Assembly (NCBI GenBank): GCA_017623315.1
Contig: JAGAPJ010000124.1
Coordinates: 1 to 50,118, forward strand
Source of the DNA: Clostridia bacterium
Lineage (GTDB): Bacteria > Bacillota > Clostridia > Oscillospirales > Acutalibacteraceae
DNA: 50,118 bases
Direction of reading: 5' to 3'
Position numbers and translations under genes: made by a program. Shown here piece after piece: positions 34,602 to 43,131 of the stretch (positions are counted from its first letter, which is position 1; every line of letters begins with the position of its first letter). Under the pieces are notes generated by a model. That model was not told where the DNA came from, made no database searches, and worked only from the letters and a program-made list of their open reading frames with translations.

Positions 34602-35573
34602 ATGAATTTTACATCAATTGATAACAAGGGGCTTGTTGAAGGCTTTTGCCTTATCAAAACCATCGACCGCAAAACCTCATCTAAGGGTGACAGCTATTTG
34701 GATATGACCTTGGGTGACAGCGACGGTGAAATTAATGCAAAGCTTTGGCGCTACGTGCCCGAGCTTCACGGTGAATATGAAGCCAACCAAATTGTAAAGG
34801 TTAGGGGCATTATTTCAGAATATAACGGTAACGACCAGTTAAAAATTGAACGTATTCGCCACACAAGTGTTGAGGATAACGTAAAGGCTGAGGATTTTGT
34901 AAAATCAGCTGATTATTCGGGCGAGCAAATGTTTAACGAGTTATTAGGTATTGCAAGCAATTTTAAGGACGATGACCTTAAAACAATTGTAACCGCCATT
35001 TTGAACGACAACCGCCAAAGAATACTTTATTGGCCTGCCGCATTTAAGCTTCACCACGCAGTACGTGGCGGTTTATTGCTTCACACACTTTCAATCGTTC
35101 GTTTAGCACAGGCTGTTTGCAAGCTTTACACCTTTGTGGATGAAGAACTTTTAATTTCAGGCGCAATTCTCCATGACATTGCAAAGCTGCAGGAATATAC
35201 CGTTGCCGACAGCGGAATTGCTACGGGCTATTCGGTTGAGGGCAACCTTTTAGGACATTTAACAATGGGCGCAATGGTGGTAAACGAATATGCCAAAAAG
35301 CTTGGCATCAACCCCAAAACCGCAATGCTTATTGAACATATGCTTATTTCTCACCATGGTGAGCCTGATTTTGGCGCAGCAGTACGCCCCGGCTTTATTG
35401 AAGCCGAATTATTGTCCGAGCTTGACCTTATGGATTCACGCGTTTATGAAATGAAGGAGGCAGTTGAAGCCACCGCCCCCGATGACTTTACAGGTCGTCT
35501 TTGGGCAATGGACAACCGCAAGCTTTATAACCATAACCGCACTGATATTAAAAGCAAAACCAAAATTTTTTAA
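34602..35573 (+). CDS. yhaM: 3'-5' exoribonuclease YhaM
   Basis: The 323-aa protein has an N-terminal OB-fold (about 10-90; KGDSYLDMTLGDSDGEINAKLWR) and a C-terminal HD domain (about 145-300). Metal-binding residues are in HHAVRGGLLLHT, ILHDIAKL and LISHHGE. YhaM is a metal-dependent 3'-5' exonuclease of Gram-positives acting in mRNA decay. Length matches the Bacillus protein (about 314). It follows the amidase by 22 bases with AAAGGA upstream. Confidence 0.95.
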   Translation: MNFTSIDNKGLVEGFCLIKTIDRKTSSKGDSYLDMTLGDSDGEINAKLWRYVPELHGEYEANQIVKVRGIISEYNGNDQLKIERIRHTSVEDNVKAEDFVKSADYSGEQMFNELLGIASNFKDDDLKTIVTAILNDNRQRILYWPAAFKLHHAVRGGLLLHTLSIVRLAQAVCKLYTFVDEELLISGAILHDIAKLQEYTVADSGIATGYSVEGNLLGHLTMGAMVVNEYAKKLGINPKTAMLIEHMLISHHGEPDFGAAVRPGFIEAELLSELDLMDSRVYEMKEAVEATAPDDFTGRLWAMDNRKLYNHNRTDIKSKTKIF

Positions 35574-35590
35574 TTTGAAAGGTGATTATA

Positions 35591-35791
35591 ATGAAAATTA
35601 CAAAAGATATGATTATTGGCGAAGTATTAGATATTGATACCGGCTGTGCACAGTATTTCATTGAAATTGGTATGCACTGTCTTGGTTGCCCCTGCTCACG
35701 CGGTGAGACCATTGAACAGGCTTGTCAGGTACACGGCGCTGACTGCGACGCCTTACTCCAAAAATTAAACACTTACTTTGCTGATAAGTAA
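35591..35791 (+). CDS. DUF1858 small redox-disulfide protein
   Basis: The 66-aa protein starts MKITKDMIIGEVLDI and carries MHCLGCPCSRGETIEQACQVH with clustered cysteines (CxxCxC) near residue 32, plus one more Cys near 53. This is the DUF1858 domain, often found with hybrid-cluster proteins and other redox enzymes in anaerobes. The ATG at 35591 is chosen because AAAGGTG lies just before it; an in-frame GTG is part of that site. It sits between YhaM and TrmK, sharing one base with the latter. Partner and function are unknown. Confidence 0.9.
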   Translation: MKITKDMIIGEVLDIDTGCAQYFIEIGMHCLGCPCSRGETIEQACQVHGADCDALLQKLNTYFADK

Positions 35792-36468
35792 TGAAACCGT
35801 TGAGTCAAAGACTTGAAACCATTGCCACCCTTGTACCTATCGGTGCAAGGGTGTGTGATATTGGGTGCGACCACGGCTACCTTGCTATATACTTACGCCT
35901 AAAGGGTATTGCCAAAACCGTAATTGCGGCAGACCTTAATGAATTACCACTTGAACGTGCGCGTAAAAATATTGAAAAGCTTAATGCCGACAATATTGAT
36001 CTACGTCTTTGCGACGGTCTGGCAGGTATAGAAAAAGATGAAGTTGACACCGTAATTATTGCAGGTATGGGTGGTAACGTTATTGCAGGTATTGTTGAAC
36101 GCTGTGACTTTGCAAAAAGTGATGCTTTGACATTTATTTTACAGCCCACCACCTCTGCCGAAGTGTTACGTGAATTTTTGTGCAAAAACGGGTTTGACAT
36201 TGTTAGCGAAACCGTAGTTTATGAAAACGATAAGCTTTATTCGGTTATGGTTGTAAAATTCAAAAACCAAGCAAAAGCTTACCCTAACGGTTTTTATTAC
36301 ATAGGCAAGATTGCACCCAACACCGAAGACGGTGTAAAATATATTAAAAAACAGCAAAAACGGCTTTTTGAAGCATCAAAAGCCCTAGAAAACATAAAAG
36401 AAAAACAAGCTGAATATTCAAGCTTTAAATCGGCTTACGATTATATTGCAAAAATTTTAACGGAGTAA
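35791..36468 (+). CDS. trmK: tRNA (adenine(22)-N1)-methyltransferase TrmK
   Basis: The 225-aa class I SAM methyltransferase is of the TrmK/YqfN family and makes m1A22 in tRNA. SAM-binding motif I is GARVCDIGCDHGYLAIYL near residue 17. IIAGMGGNVIAGIVE near 89 and LQPTTSAEVLREFL near 113 are family features. A C-terminal coiled-coil-like helix occupies about 180-225. The ATG overlaps the stop of the previous gene. The usual neighbour in Bacillus, a Nif3-like protein, is absent here. Confidence 0.93.
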   Translation: MKPLSQRLETIATLVPIGARVCDIGCDHGYLAIYLRLKGIAKTVIAADLNELPLERARKNIEKLNADNIDLRLCDGLAGIEKDEVDTVIIAGMGGNVIAGIVERCDFAKSDALTFILQPTTSAEVLREFLCKNGFDIVSETVVYENDKLYSVMVVKFKNQAKAYPNGFYYIGKIAPNTEDGVKYIKKQQKRLFEASKALENIKEKQAEYSSFKSAYDYIAKILTE

Positions 36469-36472
36469 TTTT

Positions 36473-38122
36473 ATGCCATTTGACGGTGCCTTTTTACATT
36501 GTATGTCAAACGAGCTAATGGATGCGCTTGACTGTCACGTTGATAAAATATACCAGCCCTCAAAAGAGGAACTGGTCTTTTTGTTGCGCAAAAAAGGCTT
36601 TGTCAAACGGCTTTTAATTAATATAAAATCAGGCAGTACAAGGGTGCAATTTACCGAAAATAAATTTGAAAATCCCGAAAAACCGCCTATGTTTTGTATG
36701 CTTATGCGCAAGCACCTTTTAAGCGGTAAGCTTATACGCATAACACAGCCCGACCTTGAAAGAGTTCTAATTTTCACCTTTTCAAGTATGAACGAAATGG
36801 GTGACATACAGGAACTTCAGCTTATTTGTGAGCTTTTATCGGGTAGTGCAAATATTATTTTAGCTAACAGTGATTTTAAAATAATTGACTGCCTTAGACA
36901 CAGCGACATTGAAAGCTCGACGCGTCTATTATTACCGGGTGCCACCTATACCCTTCCCCCGCGACAAGAAAAATTAAACCCCTTAGCCTGTGAATTTAAA
37001 AAGATTGAAGAACACCTTAAAACCGCAACCTTACTTCAAACAATTGACGGCTTTTCACCCCTAATTTGTCGCGAAGTTGAGGAAAACAATAATCTTCTAA
37101 AGATTATTAATAAGCTTGAAGACGGTGGTGTACCAACACTTGTTTTAAAACCTGACGGTTCTCCGCTTGATTACAGTTTTACCGAAATCACACAGTACGG
37201 TGACAGCTATGAAAATAAAATTTTCAACAGCTTCAGCAGCCTTTTAGATGAATTTTACACATCTAAAGATATTACCAATCGTATAAACCAAAATGCCCGT
37301 GATATTATAAAACTTATAACAAACCTTAAAGCCCGTACAGAACGCAAGCTTGCATTAAGACTAAACGACCTTAAAAAATGTGAAAACCGTGAAGATTTAC
37401 GCATTTATGGCGAGCTTATAAAGGCTAATTTACACCTCATACCTCAAGGAGTAAGCTTTGCCGAGGTGCCAAATTACTACGACGAAGACCTTAAAAATAT
37501 TCGTATTCCGCTTAACCCCGCTATTTCCCCGTCAGCGAATGCAAACAAATATTTTAAGGATTATAAAAAGACCTACACTGCCGAAGAAACACTTTTAAAG
37601 CTTACCGAAGGTGATAAAGAGGAGCTTATTTATTTTGATTCGGTACTCGAAAGTATCGGGCGCTGTCGCGACCTTTCGGATATTAATGAAATTCGCGAAG
37701 AGCTTAGTGAAGCAGGCTATATAAAGCAACAGGCAAACCGTAAAAAACAAAAACCAAAAAATGAATTTAAAGAATTTACGTCCATTGAAGGTTATAAAAT
37801 TTTAGTGGGTAAAAATAACCGCCAAAACGATTATTTGACCACAGTAATAGCCGACAAGGGTGATTTATGGTTTCACACAAAAAATATACCTGGTAGCCAC
37901 GTTATTGTTTTTTGCAGCGGTAATGAGGTAAGCAACGAAACCATTTTACAGGCAGCTACCCTTGCAGCCCAAAACTCAAAAGCACAAAATTCCACACAGG
38001 TGCCTGTAGATTACACCCCCATTAAGTTTGTTAAAAAGCCAAACGGCGCTAAGCCCGGTATGGTAATTTACACCACCAACAAAACAGTTTATATCAACCC
38101 GAAGGGAGATGCTTTAATTTGA
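36473..38122 (+). CDS. rqcH: Rqc2/RqcH homologue (NFACT family)
   Basis: The 549-aa protein of the NFACT family adds C-terminal alanine tails to nascent chains on split 50S subunits in ribosome quality control. The N-terminal NFACT-N domain (about 1-180) starts FDGAFLHCMSNELMDAL. Helix-hairpin and coiled-coil regions lie at about 270-430. The NFACT-R domain (about 430-549) contains DLWFHTKNIPGSHVIVF near 462. Older annotation calls it fibronectin-binding protein. GGAG precedes the ATG, and its end overlaps the next gene by four bases. Confidence 0.94.
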   Translation: MPFDGAFLHCMSNELMDALDCHVDKIYQPSKEELVFLLRKKGFVKRLLINIKSGSTRVQFTENKFENPEKPPMFCMLMRKHLLSGKLIRITQPDLERVLIFTFSSMNEMGDIQELQLICELLSGSANIILANSDFKIIDCLRHSDIESSTRLLLPGATYTLPPRQEKLNPLACEFKKIEEHLKTATLLQTIDGFSPLICREVEENNNLLKIINKLEDGGVPTLVLKPDGSPLDYSFTEITQYGDSYENKIFNSFSSLLDEFYTSKDITNRINQNARDIIKLITNLKARTERKLALRLNDLKKCENREDLRIYGELIKANLHLIPQGVSFAEVPNYYDEDLKNIRIPLNPAISPSANANKYFKDYKKTYTAEETLLKLTEGDKEELIYFDSVLESIGRCRDLSDINEIREELSEAGYIKQQANRKKQKPKNEFKEFTSIEGYKILVGKNNRQNDYLTTVIADKGDLWFHTKNIPGSHVIVFCSGNEVSNETILQAATLAAQNSKAQNSTQVPVDYTPIKFVKKPNGAKPGMVIYTTNKTVYINPKGDALI

Positions 38123-38898
38123 ATATAGGCGTTTCTACCTCATCACTTTATCCCCTTGAAACCGAACTAGCACTAGAAAGAATCGGTAAAGCAGGGGTTA
38201 AAAATGCTGAGGTGTTCTTTAACTGTGAGGGCGAACTTAAACCCGCTTTTATTGATATGCTTTGCGATATAAGGGACGAATACGGCATTAATATAACCTC
38301 GGTACATCCTACTAATTCTTTGGCCGAATCGTTTTTGCTGTTTTCGGAATATGACCGACGCTTTTACGAAGGTATCGATAAATTCGCCCGTTATTCTGAA
38401 ATAGCGGCTGAGCTTGGTGCTAAATATATCATTATGCACGGCGGCAAAAATAACGGTATTTTATCTGATGAAGAATATTGCGAACGCTATATGCAGTTAA
38501 ACGCCGAAACCTTAAAAAACGGCATATATGTTTTACAGGAAAACGTTGCGAACTTTCGTGCCCGTGACCGTGAATTTTTGCGCTCAATGTGCGATATTTT
38601 AGGTGATAACGCCAAGTTTTGCTTTGACGTTAAACAGGCTGTACGTTCTGGCTATGACCCATTAGATTTAGCCGAAGAATTTGCACCACACATAATGCAT
38701 TGCCATATAAGCGATCACTCGGTTTCAAGTGACTGCCTTTTACCCTTTAACGGCGGTTTTGACTTTAATAGTTTTTTTGATTTAATGTCAAAAAGCAATT
38801 ATAACGGTGCTTTTATTATTGAAGTTTACAAAAATGCATATAGAAGCTACAATGAAATTTATGCTTCTTATAACAAATTTTCCAATAATAAAATTTAA
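38119..38898 (+). CDS. Sugar phosphate isomerase/epimerase family protein (AP2Ec TIM barrel)
   Basis: The 259-aa TIM-barrel protein is of the xylose-isomerase-like/AP-endonuclease-2 superfamily. Likely metal-binding residues are in AEVFFNCEGE near 35, IIMHGGKN near 105, VLQENVANFR near 134, FCFDVKQA near 165 and MHCHISDHS near 192. The start is TTG, preceded by AAGGGAG and overlapping the rqcH stop, so translation is coupled. Substrate cannot be read from sequence. Confidence 0.85.
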   Translation: MNIGVSTSSLYPLETELALERIGKAGVKNAEVFFNCEGELKPAFIDMLCDIRDEYGINITSVHPTNSLAESFLLFSEYDRRFYEGIDKFARYSEIAAELGAKYIIMHGGKNNGILSDEEYCERYMQLNAETLKNGIYVLQENVANFRARDREFLRSMCDILGDNAKFCFDVKQAVRSGYDPLDLAEEFAPHIMHCHISDHSVSSDCLLPFNGGFDFNSFFDLMSKSNYNGAFIIEVYKNAYRSYNEIYASYNKFSNNKI

Positions 38899-38901
38899 TT
38901 A

Positions 38902-38930
38902 TTGCTTTTTTATTTTATGTATTATATAAT
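38902..38930 (+). promoter_or_regulatory. Promoter of the Wzz/BY-kinase unit
   Basis: TTGCTT (38902-38907) and TATAAT (38925-38930) are 17 bases apart, 54 bases before the first gene. Confidence 0.7.
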
Positions 38931-38984
38931 CATTTATATTGATGGCTTTTGTTAGCTTTCAAATAACTGCAAAGGATGTGTACT

Positions 38985-39722
38985 GTGACTAATCTTACGT
39001 ATAGAGATTTATTAAATCTTTTTTTAAGAAACATCATCATAATTGTAATTTCTGCAATCGTTTGCGGTACTGCTGCATTCGTTTATTGCGAAAACTTCAC
39101 TGATGAAAAATACCGTGCAAGCGGTTCTATTTTATCTACAAACGGTGGTATTGGTAATCAAACCTCTACATCGGGTGTACAAAATACCGACATTGCCGCT
39201 TCAGTAAACCTTTTAAACACAATTAAGGACTTACTTAACGATTCACCTGAAATTTATAAGCAGCTTGCTAAAAAAATCGATAACAAATATACTTATTTGC
39301 AATTGATGAATGCCGCTACAATTGACAACAAAAGCGACCAATCCTTAATTCTTAACGTATCGTTTGTACTTAACAGCCGTAAAGAAGCAATTGAAGTAAC
39401 AAATATGTTTTTGGAACTTTGCCCCGAATTTATTGCTTCAAAAATAACTGGTACAGAGGTTAGGATTACTGCCGAAAGTTATTCAGCAACTAAAACTTCA
39501 CCGAAAACCGCAAGCACAACTGCTTTGGCGGCAGTTGTGGGTGCCGTACTTTGCTTTGCTGTTGTTATTTTTGTTACATGCATTAATGTTACAATTAAAT
39601 CGGATGAAGACTTTGCAATGCACTATAACATACCCGTTTTAGGCAATATTCCCGATTTTTCTATTACAAACAATTCTAATAACAAAAACACTTCCAAGGC
39701 AAAGACAAGAACAAGGAGATAA
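38985..39722 (+). CDS. Wzz/CapA-like polysaccharide co-polymerase, BY-kinase adaptor
   Basis: The 245-aa membrane protein has two helices (about 10-31 and 175-198) around an extracellular Wzz-type region. In Gram-positives this half is separate from the tyrosine kinase and activates it through its cytoplasmic tail. The tail here is basic (KAKTRTRR at the end). The start is taken as GTG at 38985 with AAAGGATG six bases upstream; an in-frame ATG at 38976 overlaps that ribosome site. The kinase follows after three bases. It controls polymer chain length in known systems. Confidence 0.88.
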   Translation: MTNLTYRDLLNLFLRNIIIIVISAIVCGTAAFVYCENFTDEKYRASGSILSTNGGIGNQTSTSGVQNTDIAASVNLLNTIKDLLNDSPEIYKQLAKKIDNKYTYLQLMNAATIDNKSDQSLILNVSFVLNSRKEAIEVTNMFLELCPEFIASKITGTEVRITAESYSATKTSPKTASTTALAAVVGAVLCFAVVIFVTCINVTIKSDEDFAMHYNIPVLGNIPDFSITNNSNNKNTSKAKTRTRR

Positions 39723-39725
39723 AAA

Positions 39726-40442
39726 ATGGCAAATAATTCAAACAAAATGGCTAACAATCTTGTTATGTCTGATATTCGTCAAAGAGTAACCTTTTCTATT
39801 GTCGAATCGTATAAAAATATAAGAACTAATATTATTACATTAATGGATAAAAAGGATGCTAAAGTTTTAGCAATTACTAGCCCTAACGCTTCTGAAGGCA
39901 AATCAACAACCGCATTAAATATTGCCATTACGCTTTCCCAGCTTGATAAAAAGGTTTTAATCATTGATACTGACGCTTACCGCCCATCACTTCATAAAAA
40001 ATTAAAAATTACAAACTCCATTGGACTTTTAGATGTTCTTACGGACCAGTCCAACCTAAAACAGGCTATACATCAGCATAATGAATTTCTTGATATTATA
40101 ACCTGCGGTTCTAACGCACCTAAGCCATCTGAACTTATGAGTTCACAAAAATTTGATGAACTTTTGGCTAAATTAAAGGATGAATACGATTACATTATTT
40201 TAGATGCCCCACCGGTAAACCCTGTTTCAGATGCTTTGGTTATTGCACAAAAGGCTGATGCAGTTATTATGGTTATACGTGCTGCTGTTACAACACATGA
40301 TGCCTTTAGAAAAGCTAATAAAGCATTGGAAGTATTAGATATCGCTATTGACGGTGTAATAATCAATGGTTCAGACCCACGTCCGAAGGGCTATTACAAG
40401 AGCAAATATAGCTATTATAAGAGCGAAAAATCTTATTATTAA
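39726..40442 (+). CDS. CpsD/CapB-type bacterial tyrosine kinase
   Basis: The 238-aa BY-kinase has the Walker A SPNASEGKSTTALNIAI near residue 52, Walker A' KKVLIIDTDAYRPS near 77 and Walker B YIILDAPPVNPVSD near 156. The C-terminal tyrosine cluster (YYKSKYSYYKSEKSYY) is where trans-autophosphorylation occurs in the family. AAGGAG precedes the ATG. It lies between its Wzz activator and its cognate phosphatase. A terminator-like hairpin follows, so the phosphatase may be expressed less. Confidence 0.94.
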   Translation: MANNSNKMANNLVMSDIRQRVTFSIVESYKNIRTNIITLMDKKDAKVLAITSPNASEGKSTTALNIAITLSQLDKKVLIIDTDAYRPSLHKKLKITNSIGLLDVLTDQSNLKQAIHQHNEFLDIITCGSNAPKPSELMSSQKFDELLAKLKDEYDYIILDAPPVNPVSDALVIAQKADAVIMVIRAAVTTHDAFRKANKALEVLDIAIDGVIINGSDPRPKGYYKSKYSYYKSEKSYY

Positions 40443-40450
40443 AATTTATT

Positions 40451-40482
40451 AAAATGCGGGAGAATTTTTCTCCCGTTTTTTA
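40451..40482 (+). terminator. Intra-cluster terminator after the BY-kinase
   Basis: CGGGAGAA and TTCTCCCG form the stem, followed by six T. It lies between kinase and phosphatase genes of the same cluster, so partial read-through or a second promoter is implied. Confidence 0.85.
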
Positions 40483-40511
40483 ATATTATTAATTTGAAAG
40501 GTGGCGAAACC

Positions 40512-41252
40512 TTGCTTTTAGATATTCACTCACATATTTTACCTAATGTTGATGACGGCGCAAAAAGCCTAGAAGCTGCTTTGGAACTTCTCAAGCTTAT
40601 GCAACAGCAGGGTATTACAAATGTTATTGCAACACCTCATTTTTACCCTCACGACGACACTATTGAAGCCTTTAAAGAACGTATATATAATTCATATAAC
40701 CTTTTATGTGAATCAAAAGATAAGCTTCCTAATATTATTTTGGGGTGTGAATTGTTTTATTTTAACGGCATTTCTAAAAGCGAATTTATAAGGGAATTCA
40801 CCATTGGTGGCAGTAATTATCTTTTGCTTGAGCCAAACCCATATATGCTTTCAAAAAAACTGATGGATGAAATTCTATATTTAAAAAACGAGCTTCACAT
40901 TATTCCAATTATTGCTCATATTGAAAGATACCACACCTGTAAAGGATACAAAACCTTTTTAAAATTTGTTAAAGAAAATAAAATTTTAACACAGGTGAAT
41001 TCCGCATCTTTTTTTGACAAAAGCTATAACCGAATTATAAAGAAGCTATTTAAGGAGAAAATCATAACCTTTATAGCAACTGACACTCATTCTATGCGTC
41101 GTCCACCTATGATGGATGTCGCCCTTTTAGAAATTGAAAAACGCTTTGGTTCTAATGAAAAGCGACGTATAATATCAAATCTTGAAATCCTTTACAATAA
41201 CATAACAGCTGAGGCTATGAATAATGAAATCAACCACACTGAATATTTGTAA
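40512..41252 (+). CDS. CpsB/CapC-type PHP protein-tyrosine phosphatase
   Basis: The 246-aa metal-dependent PHP phosphatase dephosphorylates BY-kinases. Metal ligands are in DIHSHILPNVDDGAK near residue 4, ATPHFYPHDDT near 43, GCELFYF near 82, IIAHIERY near 136 and ATDTHSMRRPP near 195. The start is taken as TTG at 40512, with AAAGGTGG seven bases upstream; another in-frame TTG at 40494 precedes that site. Its end overlaps the pgeF start by 29 bases. Confidence 0.92.
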   Translation: MLLDIHSHILPNVDDGAKSLEAALELLKLMQQQGITNVIATPHFYPHDDTIEAFKERIYNSYNLLCESKDKLPNIILGCELFYFNGISKSEFIREFTIGGSNYLLLEPNPYMLSKKLMDEILYLKNELHIIPIIAHIERYHTCKGYKTFLKFVKENKILTQVNSASFFDKSYNRIIKKLFKEKIITFIATDTHSMRRPPMMDVALLEIEKRFGSNEKRRIISNLEILYNNITAEAMNNEINHTEYL

Positions 41253-42042
41253 AAACGGCGATATAACCTATATTACCTTTCCCAAACTTGAAGCCACAGG
41301 TCTTGTGCGTCATATTTTTTCCACCAAGCTTGGTGGTGTAAGCCCCTACCCTTACGGTCCAATGAATATGAGCTTTACACATGATGCGCGTGAAAATGTT
41401 ATTAAAAATTACGAGCTTTTATGCGGATGTGTAGGTATTGATACAAACCATTTAGTTTTAAGCAAGCAAACCCACACCAATAACGTAAAGGTTGTTGACA
41501 AAAGCCATTGTGGTAAGGGATATACTAAGGAGTCGTTTCAGGATATTGACGGGCTGATTACTAACCAGTCTGGTGTTGCGCTTGTAACACAATATGCTGA
41601 CTGCACACCATTAATATTTTGCGACCCCGTAAAAAAGGTTATTGCCACCTCACATTCAGGCTGGCGTGGCACCGTGCAGGAAATCGGCAAGGTAACTGTT
41701 GAAAAAATGCAGCAGGAATTTGGCTGTAACCCCGCCGATATTATTGCTTGCATAGGCCCTTGCATTTCCAAATGCTGTTACGAGGTTGACACCCCTGTAT
41801 ATGATGCATTTGAAAAGCTTGAATACCTTAATTTAAACAAAATCTTTACCGATAAGGGCGGCGGAAAGTATTGGCTTGATATGGTGGAAGCCAACAAGCA
41901 AATTCTTTTAAATACAGGTATTAAATCGGAAAATATGGACGTTTCCGATTTATGCACAAACTGCAATAGCGACATCCTACATTCTCACCGTGCTACTAAA
42001 GGTCAACGTGGTACAATCGGCGTAATTATTGAACTTAGATAG
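41224..42042 (+). CDS. pgeF: Peptidoglycan editing factor PgeF (YfiH/LACC1 family)
   Basis: The 272-aa protein is of the multicopper-polyphenol-oxidoreductase-like (DUF152) family. E. coli PgeF hydrolyses UDP-MurNAc carrying L-Ser in place of L-Ala. Zinc ligands are His in SKQTHTNNV near residue 83, Cys in QYADCTPLIF near 123 and His in ATSHSGWRGT near 141; CIGPCISKCCYEV lies near 178. It overlaps the phosphatase gene and is followed by a terminator. Family members have also been reported to have purine nucleoside phosphorylase activity. Confidence 0.92.
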   Translation: MKSTTLNICKNGDITYITFPKLEATGLVRHIFSTKLGGVSPYPYGPMNMSFTHDARENVIKNYELLCGCVGIDTNHLVLSKQTHTNNVKVVDKSHCGKGYTKESFQDIDGLITNQSGVALVTQYADCTPLIFCDPVKKVIATSHSGWRGTVQEIGKVTVEKMQQEFGCNPADIIACIGPCISKCCYEVDTPVYDAFEKLEYLNLNKIFTDKGGGKYWLDMVEANKQILLNTGIKSENMDVSDLCTNCNSDILHSHRATKGQRGTIGVIIELR

Positions 42043-42077
42043 AAAAAATCCGTCAGTAAAAACTGACGGATTTTTAT
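42043..42077. terminator. Bidirectional terminator between pgeF and the YerC-like gene
   Basis: AAAAATCCGTCAGT and ACTGACGGATTTTT pair around AAAA. Both strands end in T-runs, matching the convergent genes. Confidence 0.92.
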
Positions 42078-42352
42078 TATTTAATAAACTGCTTATATCC
42101 ATTACCATATTTAACGGCATTTGAAACACGGCTTAAGGTTGCCGACGAAATATCAGTAGCTTCGATTACCTGATTATAAGTTTTGCCCTGAAGTAAAAGC
42201 CTTGCAGCCATTAAACGCTGTGTCATTTGTTCAATTTCGTTTTTTGTGCAGAGGTCAGCAAATAAAAGTTCCATATCCTCTGTATTTTCAATTGATGCCA
42301 AAAGTTCGAAAAGCTCATTAACCATATTTTCACTTATTTTTTCAGGAGCCAT
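42077..42352 (-). CDS. YerC/TrpR-like DNA-binding regulator
   Basis: The 91-aa all-helical protein is of the YerC/YecD (TrpR-like) family. The helix-turn-helix lies in the C-terminal half (KTYNQVIEATDISSATLSRVSNAV near 52-75), followed by KYGNGYKQFIK. TrpR-like repressors bind a small ligand and DNA as dimers; the ligand here is unknown. The ATG at 42352 follows AAGGTG; an in-frame GTG just upstream is part of that site. It lies ten bases after the ABC ATPase, as the last gene of the transporter operon. Confidence 0.9.
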   Translation of the reverse strand: MAPEKISENMVNELFELLASIENTEDMELLFADLCTKNEIEQMTQRLMAARLLLQGKTYNQVIEATDISSATLSRVSNAVKYGNGYKQFIK

Positions 42353-42362
42353 TACAATCACC

Positions 42363-43118
42363 TTATATTTCGTTTGATTTATTTAAGAAATTTCTTGTCT
42401 TTTCGGATTGTGGGTTATCAAACACCTCTTCAGGTGTACCAATTTCTTCAATAACGCCGTCAGCCATAAAGATTACCTTATCCGAAACGTTTTTCGCAAA
42501 ATCCATTTCGTGTGTTACAATAATCATCGTGCTGTCCTGTCCTTTAAGACCTTTAATAACCTTTAAAACTTCACCTGTAAGCTCAGGGTCAAGTGCTGAC
42601 GTAGGCTCATCAAAGCACAAAATTTGTGGATTCATTGCAAGTGCTCTTGCAATTGCAACACGCTGTTGCTGACCGCCCGATAACTGACAGGGATAAAAAT
42701 TTAATTTTTCGGTAAGTCCAACCTTTTCGATAAGGCGCTTTGCATTTTCTTCAATTTCTTCATTTGTGCCGCGCTTTAAAAGCTTTGGCGCAAGGGTAAC
42801 GTTTTCCAAAACGGTATACTGCGGGAACAAATTAAAGGACTGAAAAACCATACCAAAATGTAAACGGTTTTCGCGAATTTCAGTATCGGTATATTTACGA
42901 AGGCTGCCGCCGTCGTAAATTACTTCACCGTCAACCGAAATTGTACCCTCTTCAGAAAATTCCAAAAAGTTTATACAACGAAGAAGGGTTGTTTTACCAC
43001 TTCCCGATGAGCCGATAATTGACAAAACCTCGCCCCTTTCAAGAGAAAAGCTGATATCCTTTAAAACTTCATACTTACCGAAGCTCTTTTTAATGTTTTT
43101 AATTTCTAAAAATGCCAT
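42363..43118 (-). CDS. Polar amino acid ABC transporter, ATP-binding subunit
   Basis: The 251-aa PAAT-family ATPase has Walker A GSSGSGKTT near residue 36, signature LSGGQQQRVAIARAL near 146, Walker B LCFDEPTSALDPE near 170 and the H-loop IIVTHEMDFA near 205. It energises uptake together with the permease 13 bases upstream and the binding protein. GGGGGA precedes the ATG. Substrate is not fixed by this subunit. Confidence 0.96.
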   Translation of the reverse strand: MAFLEIKNIKKSFGKYEVLKDISFSLERGEVLSIIGSSGSGKTTLLRCINFLEFSEEGTISVDGEVIYDGGSLRKYTDTEIRENRLHFGMVFQSFNLFPQYTVLENVTLAPKLLKRGTNEEIEENAKRLIEKVGLTEKLNFYPCQLSGGQQQRVAIARALAMNPQILCFDEPTSALDPELTGEVLKVIKGLKGQDSTMIIVTHEMDFAKNVSDKVIFMADGVIEEIGTPEEVFDNPQSEKTRNFLNKSNEI

Positions 43119-43131
43119 TTGTCAGTCCCCC

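Noticed and set aside
38976..38984. ATG start three codons upstream for the Wzz-like protein
   Set aside because: It overlaps the AAAGGATG ribosome site, which is correctly spaced for the GTG at 38985.
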